Positions 37,093 through 44,949 of a DNA stretch of 64,000 bases are shown in pieces. The position numbers and the translations under genes are program-made. How positions within the stretch are numbered: the first letter of the stretch is position 1; each line of letters opens with the position of its first letter. The DNA lies in assembly GCA_016200545.1 (NCBI GenBank), contig JACQEO010000063.1, positions 39,379 to 103,378 on the forward strand. The letters are read 5' to 3'. Under the pieces are notes generated by a model, which had not been told where the DNA came from, searched no databases, and saw nothing but the letters and a program-made list of their open reading frames with translations. Source of the stretch: Deltaproteobacteria bacterium. GTDB lineage: Bacteria > Desulfobacterota > Binatia > UTPRO1.

Positions 37093-37223
37093 TCAACGTT
37101 CTCGGGGCGATTGTGGCATCGTCGGCGGGCAATCCCGACGACCGGCGAAAGGTCTGGTAAGGGTGCGGCTCGCTCCACCCGCGGCGTTATGAAGCCGTGG
37201 GTCAGCTCGTACGTTAGAGGAGC

Positions 37224-38390
37224 ATGCGCCTTTTCTCCGAATGGCAGGCGATGAGACGGTTCCAAGCTCTGCCATCGGAGAGGCGAGAGATCGTCTTCTA
37301 CGCCGAGACCAAAGCAGACTGGATCTATTTCGCGCCGATCATTCACGAGCTCACCGAGGTTCACGCACAGACGATCTGCTATCTAACGTCGGATCACGAC
37401 GATTCGGTTCTAGAGGGCGACCATCCCAGGATCTTGCCGTATTGCATCGGCTCCGGAACCATCTGCACGATTCTCTTCAGGGCGCTCCGGGCGAGCGTGA
37501 TGGTGATCACGCTCACGGATCTCGACACGTACCACCTCAAACGTTCGGCTGCGTACCCCGTTCATTATGTGTACGTGTTCCATTCTATGGTGAGTAGTCA
37601 CATGGTATTTCGGCCCAAGGCTTACGATGCCTACGATACCATTCTGTGCGTCGGCCCGCATCACATGAGAGAGATCCGGCAGAACGAAACCATTCACGAT
37701 CTCAAACAGAAGCGATTGATCACCCACGGATACGGTCGCCTGGACGCGATCATCGAGGATCGTAGGAACCGACCCGCCTTCCGGCCGAGCCCGGGACCGG
37801 ACAAGAAAGTGTTGATCGCGCCGTCGTGGGGCCCGGACAGCATCACCGCGCTCTGCGCCGACGAGTTGATCGCCGAGCTCTTGGACGCCGGCCATCATGT
37901 GACCTTCAGGCCGCATCCGATGAGCGTGAAGCAGCAGAAGCCCGTACTCGACCGCATTCGCTCGCGATTCGCCCAGAATCCACGCTTTGCGCTCGAGCTC
38001 GACATACGGTCGTCGCAATCCCTGCACGAGTCGGACCTCATGATCAGCGACTGGTCTGGGGCCGCCCTGGAGTTCGCCCTCGCGCTCGAGCGGCCGGTCC
38101 TGTTCATCGACACCCCGCACAAGGTGAACAACAAGGACTATGAAAGACTCCAGTGTGAGCCCTTGGAGGTATTGATCCGTAGTGAGGTCGGCGTCGTCGT
38201 GTCTCTGGACGACGTCAAGCAGGTTCCAGCTCACGTCGCAACCCTCTGCGAACAGCGAGAGCTTTTTCTCGACAAGATCCGCGCGGCACGCTCGCACTGG
38301 ATCTACAACGTCGGATCGAGTGGAACGGTAGGCGCCAACGCCATCCTCGATGTGCTAAAGAGTGCCCGCGATGCTCCACCTCGACCTTGA
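37224..38390 (+). CDS. CDP-glycerol glycerophosphotransferase-like (TagB/TagF family) protein
   Basis: 388 residues; AGAGGAG lies immediately before ATG 37224, and ATG 37251 is an alternative. The GT-B-like C-terminal half carries family signatures: a VLIAPSWGPDS loop, HVTFRPHPMS, and DLMISDWSGAALEFA near 275. Such enzymes transfer glycerol-phosphate or related polyol-phosphates to lipid-linked or capsular glycans at the membrane. Base composition drops noticeably here and stays low through 40904, suggesting transfer from a lower-GC source. ATP sulfurylase overlaps its 3' end, so the three genes form one operon. Confidence 0.8.
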   Translation: MRLFSEWQAMRRFQALPSERREIVFYAETKADWIYFAPIIHELTEVHAQTICYLTSDHDDSVLEGDHPRILPYCIGSGTICTILFRALRASVMVITLTDLDTYHLKRSAAYPVHYVYVFHSMVSSHMVFRPKAYDAYDTILCVGPHHMREIRQNETIHDLKQKRLITHGYGRLDAIIEDRRNRPAFRPSPGPDKKVLIAPSWGPDSITALCADELIAELLDAGHHVTFRPHPMSVKQQKPVLDRIRSRFAQNPRFALELDIRSSQSLHESDLMISDWSGAALEFALALERPVLFIDTPHKVNNKDYERLQCEPLEVLIRSEVGVVVSLDDVKQVPAHVATLCEQRELFLDKIRAARSHWIYNVGSSGTVGANAILDVLKSARDAPPRP

Positions 38391-39441
38391 TCAATATCTA
38401 GAGCTCGAGAAGATCGGCATCGGCGCGTTCGCGCCGTTGACCGGCTTCATGGACGAGGACGACTTCTGGTCTTGCGTCAGATCGGGACGTCTGAAGAACG
38501 GGTCGGTCTTCACGATTCCCATCGTGCTGGACATATCGGCTGAGGACCACGCTCGGATCCGAACGAAGACTTCGATTGATTTGCTTTACGACGGCGTACT
38601 CGTGGGGAGGCTCCGCCCGAGTAGCATCTTCAAACCCGACCGACGCGAGGCTACCCGGTTGATCTTCGGTACGGACGATAGCGAGCATCCCGGCGTCGCG
38701 CACTTTTGTGGCTTGGGCGAGTATTTTATCGGCGGCGAGATCGAGCTTCTCGAGCGCGTCTCCCTTCCATTCACGGCATACGAAAGAACCCCCAGCGAAA
38801 CAAAGCAATACTTCGCTCAAATGGGATGGAAGACAATCGTGGGCTTCCAGACCAGAAACGCGCCACACCGCGCGCACGAATATTTACAAAAGGCAGCACT
38901 GGAACTATGCGATGGAATTCTGATTCAGCCCTTGGTGGGGCGCAAAAAACCTGGCGACTTCAATCCCACCGCGGTTCTGACCGGCTATGACGCGTTGATT
39001 CAGCACTACTATCCAGCGACCCGCGTGCTCTTGGCGGTGCTCTCCACCGTGATGCGATATGCCGGCCCGCGCGAAGCGGTGTTCCATGCGATCGTGCGCC
39101 GGAACTACGGCTGCACGCATTTCATCGTCGGACGTGACCATGCGGGTGTCGGCAGCTACTACGACAAGTACGCCGCGCATAAGTATGTCGAGACCTTCGA
39201 CGCCTCGGAGCTGGGGATAACCGTGCTGCGGATGCGGGGGCCATATCTGTGCCTCAAGTGCGACTCGATCACCACGGACAAGACCTGTCCGCACGGCGAC
39301 TCGCATCCGCAGTACACTCGGCAAATCAGCGGAACCTATATCAGGCAAATGCTCGCGGACGATGTCGCCATCGACGAGCGCGTGATCCGACCGGAGGTTG
39401 TCGAAGCCGTTCGCCTCCTGCCGTCCCCGTTCATTAGTTGA
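38371..39441 (+). CDS. sat: sulfate adenylyltransferase (ATP sulfurylase), short form
   Basis: 356 residues from ATG 38371, overlapping the previous gene; an in-frame GTG at 38362 is possible. Catalytic motifs are intact: QTRNAPHRAHE near 154 and GRDHAGVG near 254. The C-terminal Cys/His cluster (CLKCDS ... KTCPHG) is present. It makes APS and pyrophosphate from ATP and sulfate. The protein starts directly at AFAPLTGFMDEDDFW and lacks the ~30 N-terminal residues of typical bacterial Sat. No APS kinase, APS reductase or sulfotransferase lies nearby. Between a polyol-phosphate transferase and a pyruvate-kinase-like gene, a role in glycan modification is more likely than assimilation. Confidence 0.9.
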   Translation: MLHLDLDQYLELEKIGIGAFAPLTGFMDEDDFWSCVRSGRLKNGSVFTIPIVLDISAEDHARIRTKTSIDLLYDGVLVGRLRPSSIFKPDRREATRLIFGTDDSEHPGVAHFCGLGEYFIGGEIELLERVSLPFTAYERTPSETKQYFAQMGWKTIVGFQTRNAPHRAHEYLQKAALELCDGILIQPLVGRKKPGDFNPTAVLTGYDALIQHYYPATRVLLAVLSTVMRYAGPREAVFHAIVRRNYGCTHFIVGRDHAGVGSYYDKYAAHKYVETFDASELGITVLRMRGPYLCLKCDSITTDKTCPHGDSHPQYTRQISGTYIRQMLADDVAIDERVIRPEVVEAVRLLPSPFIS

Positions 39442-39464
39442 TCGGCGCATCCGAAGGAGACGAG

Positions 39465-40904
39465 ATGATCCGCAAGACGAAGATCATAGCGACGCTCGGC
39501 CCCGCCACCTGCGAGGAGCCGCAAATCCGCAGGCTGATCGCCGAGGGATTGGACATCGTACGTCTCAACGGGTCGCACAATACACTGGACTGGCATCGCA
39601 CCGTGATTCGGCGCGTGCGCGCCATCTCTCCGCTCATCCCCATCCTGCTCGACATCCCGGGTCGGAAGGTTCGGACGGGCATTCTCGCCAAGGACGTGCC
39701 GTTGACACTCGGCGGCGTGCTCGTGTTCACCACCGACGACAGCGACGCGCCGGGCGAGAAGATCCCAGTCACCTATCGCGATCTCCATTTGGATCTGCGC
39801 GCCGGACACATCGTTCTCGCGGACGACGGAACGTTGAAGTTTCACGTCGTCGAGGTGCGTGGTCGCGACATCATCTGTCGAATCGAGAATGCCGGGATTC
39901 TGCGCAGCTCCAAGGGTCTGAACGTTCCGTACGTCAAGCTCAACGGTCCAGTGCTGGCGGATCGTGATCGGCGGATGCTGGAATTCGCGTGCGCAGAGGG
40001 CGTCGATTTCATCGGCGTGTCGTTCGTGGAAAGTGCAAGCCATGTGGCCGAAGTGCGCAAGCTGTTGGAAGGCAGGTCGGTCGGAATCGTCTCGAAGATA
40101 GAAAACAAGTACGGTCTCGACAATCTGCGGGAAATCATCATCGCTTCCGACGGGGTCATGATCGATCGCGGAGACCTGACCGCCGAGACGGAACTCGAAA
40201 CCCTCGCGATCATGCAGAAACGTATCTTGCGAGAGGCGCAGCTGCACGGGAAGCCCGTGATTGTCGCCACCGAGATGCTCCATACGATGATTCACAACCC
40301 TCAGCCGACGAAAGCAGAGGTGAACGACATCTCCACGGCCGTTCTCGATGGCGCATCGGCACTGATGCTGTCGGGAGAGACGGCCATCGGCGATTTTCCG
40401 GAGCAGGCGATTTCGCTCATGAGTCGCGTGTCGTCGGTCGTGGAGAATGCCGATGCGCCGGAACTAGCAGCGGATTTTACCGAGAAGGACGAGATGATCC
40501 CGAGCGCAATCGGAGGCGCAATACTGGAACTCTGTCGGAAATTACCCGTGACGAAAGTCATCTGCCTGACGGCGAGCGGATTCGCGCCCAAAATGATCGC
40601 CAAGTACAGACTCAGGCAACCGATTCTGGCGGTGACCAACTCGATCGAGGTGGGTCGCAAGGTGAGCATGAGCTGGGGTGTTCAACCCATCGTTCTCGAG
40701 TTGAAGTTCAGCCGAGAGAGCGCGGATCATATCATTCGGACCCTGAAGGACTTGTATGAACGGTCGATCATATCGTCGGACGACCTGATCATCGTTACGG
40801 CCGTGAAACACCCCAGGGCAGGCAACAAGATGAACACCATCGAGATCTACCATGTGAATGACCTCGTCGAGTCGCAGGGATGGAGCCGCGACCGCACTAC
40901 CTGA
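39465..40904 (+). CDS. divergent pyruvate kinase-like protein
   Basis: 479 residues from ATG 39465 with GAAGGAGA upstream. The fold is pyruvate kinase throughout, with A, B and C domains. Kept: R and N in RLNGSH, Lys/Glu in SKIENKYG, the RGDL metal loop, and the Thr helix TEMLHTMI plus LSGETAIGDFP. Changed: the canonical LDTKGPEIRTG is LDIPGRKVRTG, so the Thr that helps bind K+ is Ile; LNFSH is LNGSH; GDLGVE is GDLTAE. Such a paralogue inside a glycan/sulfate operon may have a different phosphoryl acceptor or be K+-independent. PEP + ADP to pyruvate + ATP remains the default reaction. Lower-GC composition, like its two upstream partners. Confidence 0.87.
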   Translation: MIRKTKIIATLGPATCEEPQIRRLIAEGLDIVRLNGSHNTLDWHRTVIRRVRAISPLIPILLDIPGRKVRTGILAKDVPLTLGGVLVFTTDDSDAPGEKIPVTYRDLHLDLRAGHIVLADDGTLKFHVVEVRGRDIICRIENAGILRSSKGLNVPYVKLNGPVLADRDRRMLEFACAEGVDFIGVSFVESASHVAEVRKLLEGRSVGIVSKIENKYGLDNLREIIIASDGVMIDRGDLTAETELETLAIMQKRILREAQLHGKPVIVATEMLHTMIHNPQPTKAEVNDISTAVLDGASALMLSGETAIGDFPEQAISLMSRVSSVVENADAPELAADFTEKDEMIPSAIGGAILELCRKLPVTKVICLTASGFAPKMIAKYRLRQPILAVTNSIEVGRKVSMSWGVQPIVLELKFSRESADHIIRTLKDLYERSIISSDDLIIVTAVKHPRAGNKMNTIEIYHVNDLVESQGWSRDRTT

Positions 40905-41127
40905 GTCGACCAGGCATGGGGACGATGTTCGTCGTTCCCGCGTCGACGTCGAAGACGATGGTCGCTTCGCCGCGTTCGAGGTGGCGTTCCACGTCGCCGA
41001 TCTTCTGCTCGATCGTTTTCTCCTGTGCACCGTAGTCGGTGCCGGTGCGTGTCACGAACTCCTCGATCACCCCGCGTAGCGCCTCGGGAGTGAGGGAGTC
41101 GTGGGCTACTTCGACGAGCTTTATCGT
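40897..41127 (-). CDS. YheU/UPF0270-family protein with a non-standard start
   Basis: Found by translating the minus strand: about 76 residues ending GTTNIVPMPGRLR. The conserved core matches YheU (UPF0270): SLTPEALRGVIEEFVTR, TGTDYGAQEKTIEQKIGD and LERGEATIVF. Homologues start M-x-K-L-V/P..., but here the codon at that position (41127) is ACG, four bases after GGAG, and the codon before it is TGA. No ATG/GTG/TTG occurs in frame before the core. Either ACG is used as start, or a point mutation or one-base indel has damaged the gene. It overlaps the 3' end of the pyruvate kinase-like gene by 8 bp on the other strand. Function of the family is unknown. Confidence 0.7.
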   Translation of the reverse strand, partial: TIKLVEVAHDSLTPEALRGVIEEFVTRTGTDYGAQEKTIEQKIGDVERHLERGEATIVFDVDAGTTNIVPMPGRLR

Positions 41128-41493
41128 TCACTCCGCCGGTCGTCGCCGCTCCTCGTTGGACGCCACCCGTTGGGCGCCGAGGAGCATGCGGACGGTCTCG
41201 AGGTTGGGACGCATCGAGCTCGCTCCCCGATTCGGCCTCGGCGATCGTCGTACAGAGGAATCAGATGGTGGCGGCGGATCGTGTCGACGAGCGCCGGGTC
41301 CCCGGCGACGCGCGACAGCGCCGCGAGCGCGCCGGCACGATCGTTCGCGCCCAGGCAGCGCGCGAGGAGCGGATAGTCGGCGAGGGACACGCGGGCATTC
41401 TGAACCCTCGACGAGAGGGTCGCCGCGCGAGACTTGCCCTTCGCGACGCAGCGGAGTAATGGCTGTCCCTCAACGCTCGAGTGGGGGGTCAGT
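41128..41493. other. gene-free stretch with possible decayed coding sequence
   Basis: No intact gene. On the minus strand, around 41400-41260, a frame reads SLADYPLLARCLG ... LVDTIRRHHLIPL, resembling the start of an uncharacterised nucleotidyltransferase, then loses coherence. A second short frame near 41210 reads MRPNLETVRMLLGAQ. This looks like a decayed gene, with low certainty. Confidence 0.3.
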
Positions 41494-42573
41494 ATGGTAC
41501 GTGTTCTCGTCGTCATCGTCGTCTTGATCGGAGTGATCTCGTCGGCCGCCGATGCGCAGGTTGCTACGCCGACACCGCGTCCTGGGCTCACCGGACCCGC
41601 CGCGAAGGCGGCGGTCAAGTGTGCGAAGGCCCTGGAGCAGGCCGCGAACACCTTCGTCGCCAAGAAACAGGCGAGCCTCAAGAAGTGCGTCGACGCGGTC
41701 TTCGGCTGCGTGCAGCTCAAGCCCGCCGACGTCAATTGTCTTCCGAAGGCGACGACCACCTGTGACAAGGAGTTCGCCAAGATCGGCGCCGCCGAAGACA
41801 AGCTCATCGCCTCGATCGGCTCCAAGTGCACGTCGCCGGATCTGAGCGTGAGCGATCTCTTCAGCGAGCCCGGGCTGGGATTCGTCCTGCCGGACCTCGC
41901 CGCGAGCTGTCAGCAAGTCGGCGTGACGCTCGTCGACCTGGCGGACGTCGCGGACTGCGTAGCGAAGCACCACGAGTGCCAAGTAGAGGATCTGCTCGCC
42001 GTCCAGACTCCGCTCGCGAATTATCTTCTGGGCTTAGTGGGACGTCAGTCGCGAAGCGCGTTCTGCCCGGTCATCCCGACGCCGACCCCCGGGACGCCGA
42101 CCGCCACACCGACGCCAGCCGAGACGGCGACGGTAACCCCAACAGGGACTTCGACGCCGACGCCAAGCGCGACGGCGACGGTGGCGGCGACGCCAACGGT
42201 CACCGCGACGGCGACGTCCGAGGAGACGCCGACTCCGACGGTGACAGGGAGCGCGACGCCCACAGCGACGTCGACACCGACGGGGACGGAGAGCGCGACG
42301 CCTGGGACGGCGACGCCGACAGAGACCGCGACACCCACAGCGACGGTTACGCCCACAGGGACCGCAACACCTACGGAGACGCCGACCCCCACCGAGACCG
42401 CGACACCCGTGGAGACACCGACCCCCACCGAGACCGCGACACCCGTGGAGACACCGACCCCCACCGAGACCGCGACACCCGTGGAGACACCGACCCCCAC
42501 CGAGACCGCAACACCCGTGGAGACACCGACCCCCACGGAGGTCCCGACACCCACGGAGACGTCGACTCCATAA
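41494..42573 (+). CDS. secreted protein with Cys-pair domain and Thr/Pro-rich repeat tail
   Basis: 359 residues from ATG 41494 (GTGGGGGG upstream). Signal peptide [21 protein letters not shown]. Residues ~35-195 form a helical, cysteine-spaced domain ([49 protein letters not shown]). I associate this style with exported proteins of Binatota. From ~205 to the end the sequence is almost only T, P, E, A, S and G, finishing in a 12-residue repeat [12 protein letters not shown]. Such tails are usually extended, glycosylated linkers that hold a domain away from the cell. Function unknown. Confidence 0.78.
   Translation: MVRVLVVIVVLIGVISSAADAQVATPTPRPGLTGPAAKAAVKCAKALEQAANTFVAKKQASLKKCVDAVFGCVQLKPADVNCLPKATTTCDKEFAKIGAAEDKLIASIGSKCTSPDLSVSDLFSEPGLGFVLPDLAASCQQVGVTLVDLADVADCVAKHHECQVEDLLAVQTPLANYLLGLVGRQSRSAFCPVIPTPTPGTPTATPTPAETATVTPTGTSTPTPSATATVAATPTVTATATSEETPTPTVTGSATPTATSTPTGTESATPGTATPTETATPTATVTPTGTATPTETPTPTETATPVETPTPTETATPVETPTPTETATPVETPTPTETATPVETPTPTEVPTPTETSTP
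42376..42540 (+). repeat. 36-bp tandem repeat, about 4.6 copies
   Basis: The unit starts GAGACACCGACCCCCACCG and ends GACACCCGTG. Copies begin at 42376, 42412, 42448 and 42484, with a partial one at 42520. Differences are single bases only, so the array is recent and probably varies in copy number. Confidence 0.92.
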
Positions 42574-43026
42574 GAGACGCCGTAGCCGCGGGATCTTCGA
42601 TCAGGAGACTGCGGGGGTCGCCCGGGACCGCGCTGCGGGGCCGCGAGCGGCCCTCAGCGCGGAAGCCCATGCCCACGGTGCCGGGGCGGCGATCCTGGGA
42701 CGCATGGCGTGCGGAGCAACGGGCGAGGGCGCTGCCGGGGCGACGGATGAGGCCGCTGACGCGAGGGTGCTCCGCCGCGACGACGTATGTCGACCGCGTC
42801 AATTTGCTGACGGCCTTCGCGGAACGGCTCAGATTTCCGGCACCTGACGCCGCCTGCGTGCGCGCCGCCGATTGCCGCGCTGCTTCCGCATCACGCGGTC
42901 GTGGCATCCGTCTTGCTCCCCGCTGGTGCGAACGGTGGAGTGCAGCAGGACGGGGGATCTCGCTGGCCCCTCGCGGCAAGCCGCGGGGGTGGCGGCAGAC
43001 GCACGGGGAGGGGGCATGACGGCCAA
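42574..43026. other. gene-free stretch
   Basis: No credible coding frame on either strand. The only structure noticed is the hairpin at 42628-42662. Confidence 0.5.
42628..42662 (+). terminator. strong hairpin downstream of the Thr/Pro-rich protein gene
   Basis: CCGCGCTG-C-GGGGCCG, loop CGAG, CGGCCCT-CAGCGCGG: about 15 paired bases. It starts 55 bp after the stop codon and has no T-tract. Confidence 0.45.
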
Positions 43027-43383
43027 ATGGTGGGGACGTATCTCGGCAGGAAGAACTGCGATTTCCATGTCAGCTCCGCAGAGACCTTCTCCGAGGATCG
43101 GACCTACGACTGCGTGGTCGCCTGTGCCGTGCATGGGTGGGTATCCCTCAGCTTCCAACAATTCGTCGCCAAAATCCTGCGGCTCCTGCGGCCCGGGGGG
43201 GTTCTTCTCCTCGAAAGCCACGAGTTGGACTGCCATCCGGAGTGGGCGGAACAAAAACGGTTCCTGCTCGGCCATTTCGATTTGTTGCGATCGGGTTTGA
43301 TCGATGACGTGGACGAAGGAATGTACGCCTCTGAAATGAGGGAGTACCTGGTGCTCAGACGCAAGAGCGCCATCACGCCTTGA
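43027..43383 (+). pseudogene. methyltransferase C-terminal remnant
   Basis: About 118 residues. The readable part (TYDCVVACAVHGWVSL, ILRLLRPGGVLLLESHEL, and the end EMREYLVLRRKS) matches the second half of a class I SAM methyltransferase, from motif IV onward. The SAM-binding motif I that should precede it is missing; upstream codons are Gly/Arg-rich shadow. ATG at 43027 could open a short product, but it could not bind SAM in the usual way. It lies 34 bp before the toroid-methyltransferase fusion, on the edge of the glycan cluster. Confidence 0.6.
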
Positions 43384-43417
43384 CCTGCGGATGTTGCCCA
43401 CGAGAGAAGGAGGCGCG

Positions 43418-44938
43418 GTGCTGGAAGGAGCGGTGCGGTGGATTCGGCGACACGCGATCGCCGGAGGCGGAATCGTCGTCTCTTCCAAGCAACGCGTTTC
43501 GTACCCCGAGGTCACCGGGTACTTCATCCCGACGCTTCTCGGCGTCGGCGAGCGCGAGTTGGCGCGGCAGTTCGCAGCGTGGCTGGTCTCGGTGCAGCGC
43601 CCGGACGGCGCGTTCGCCGGTCCCGGCGACGACCAGGCCTTTGCGTTCGACACCGGCCAGGTGGTGCGTGGCTGGGCCGCGCTGCTGCCGACGTATCCGG
43701 TCCTCGAAACGCCTCTGCGCCGCGCCTGCGACTGGCTCGTCGCTGCTGGCGACGCGCGCAGCGGGCGGCTGCCGGTACCGCCGCCCGGCGGCGCCTGGAG
43801 CCTCGGGCCGCGCGGTGAGGTGAGCGAAGCGATTCATCTCTACGTGCTGGCTCCGCTGCGCGCCGCCGGCGAGCTCCTCGACGAGCCGCGCTATCGCCGA
43901 TTCGTGGAGCACAGCCGCGACTACTACCTGGACCTCGTGCGCGACATGCGCTTCGACGCGCCCAATCACCTGACGCACTTCTACGCGTACATCCAGGAAG
44001 CGCTGTGGGAGCTCGGCTGCGGCGAGGAGGCGCGACGAGGCATGGCCGACGTGGCGCGCTTCCAGCAGGAGAACGGCGCGGTGCCGGCCTACAGCGACGT
44101 CCCGTGGGTCTGCGCGACCGGCGTCGCCCAGTTGGCGCAGGTTTGGTTTCGCCTCGGTGAGAGCGCACGCGCCGAGCGCGCGCTCGCGTTCCTCACGACG
44201 CTGCAGAATCCGAGCGGCGGCTTCTTCGGCTCGTACGGGGTGGGCGCCGCCTACTTCCCGACAGAGGAGCCTGCCTGGGGCGTGAAGTACGCGGTCGAGG
44301 CTGAACAGTGTCGGATCGCGAGCCATTTCGATCGGACCGCGACCGACTATCGTACGGACATCGCCGAGAACGACGGCCGCGCCCGCGCCGTGCTCGAACG
44401 GCTCGGCCCGCTGAACGGCAAGCGTGTCCTCGACGCCGGCGCAGGCAAGGGTCGCTATGCCGCTCTGCTGCAACGTCACTGGCCCGACGCCGCCATTACC
44501 GCGCTCGACGTCTCGGCGGAGATGCTGCGGCACGTCCCGGCCGGCATCGCCAGGGTGCAGAACAGCTTGCTCGACATGCCCTTCCCCGACGGCCACTTCG
44601 ACGCCGTGCTCTGCATCGAGGCGCTGGAGCATGCGGTCCAGATCCCCGAGGCGGTGCGCGAGCTGGTGCGTGTCCTCGCGCCCGGCGGGACGATCGTGAT
44701 CATCGACAAGAACAAGCAGAAGCTCGGCGCGCTCGCGATGCCGAACTGGGAGCGCTGGTTCGACGCTCACGAGCTCACCGCCATCCTCACCTCGCTGGGT
44801 CTGGCGGTGGAGGCCGAATACGTCGGCTACGACGAGCAACGTCAGCCCGACGGGCTGTTCATTTGCTGGATGGGGCGCAATCCCCCGCGGTCCGCGGCGG
44901 CGGCGACCTCTGACACCACGGCGACCGCCGCCCTCTGA
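43418..44938 (+). CDS. alpha/alpha-toroid domain fused to a SAM methyltransferase
   Basis: About 506 residues from GTG 43418, which has GAAGGAGG 4 bp upstream; ATG 43391 lacks such a site. Residues ~1-310 are helical repeats with the QRPDGAFAG, SEAIHLYVLAPL, and NPSGGFFGSYG patterns of six-hairpin/terpenoid-cyclase-like toroids. Such domains bind or cleave glycans or isoprenoids. Residues ~315-480 are a class I methyltransferase with motif I VLDAGAGKGRYA and LLDMPFPDGHFDAVLC. The next gene follows 11 bp later and is itself a multi-domain glycan enzyme. Likely both process one glycan or lipid-linked sugar; the substrate is not known. Confidence 0.8.
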   Translation: MLEGAVRWIRRHAIAGGGIVVSSKQRVSYPEVTGYFIPTLLGVGERELARQFAAWLVSVQRPDGAFAGPGDDQAFAFDTGQVVRGWAALLPTYPVLETPLRRACDWLVAAGDARSGRLPVPPPGGAWSLGPRGEVSEAIHLYVLAPLRAAGELLDEPRYRRFVEHSRDYYLDLVRDMRFDAPNHLTHFYAYIQEALWELGCGEEARRGMADVARFQQENGAVPAYSDVPWVCATGVAQLAQVWFRLGESARAERALAFLTTLQNPSGGFFGSYGVGAAYFPTEEPAWGVKYAVEAEQCRIASHFDRTATDYRTDIAENDGRARAVLERLGPLNGKRVLDAGAGKGRYAALLQRHWPDAAITALDVSAEMLRHVPAGIARVQNSLLDMPFPDGHFDAVLCIEALEHAVQIPEAVRELVRVLAPGGTIVIIDKNKQKLGALAMPNWERWFDAHELTAILTSLGLAVEAEYVGYDEQRQPDGLFICWMGRNPPRSAAAATSDTTATAAL

Positions 44939-44949
44939 GGAGATCGCGC

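Noticed and set aside
41129..41131. GTG at 41131 as start of the YheU-like gene
   Set aside because: It is in a different frame and leads to an Arg-rich product; it would work only with a frameshift.
42376..42540. CRISPR array
   Set aside because: Repeats are directly abutting 36-bp coding units with no unique spacers, encoding a Thr/Pro tail.
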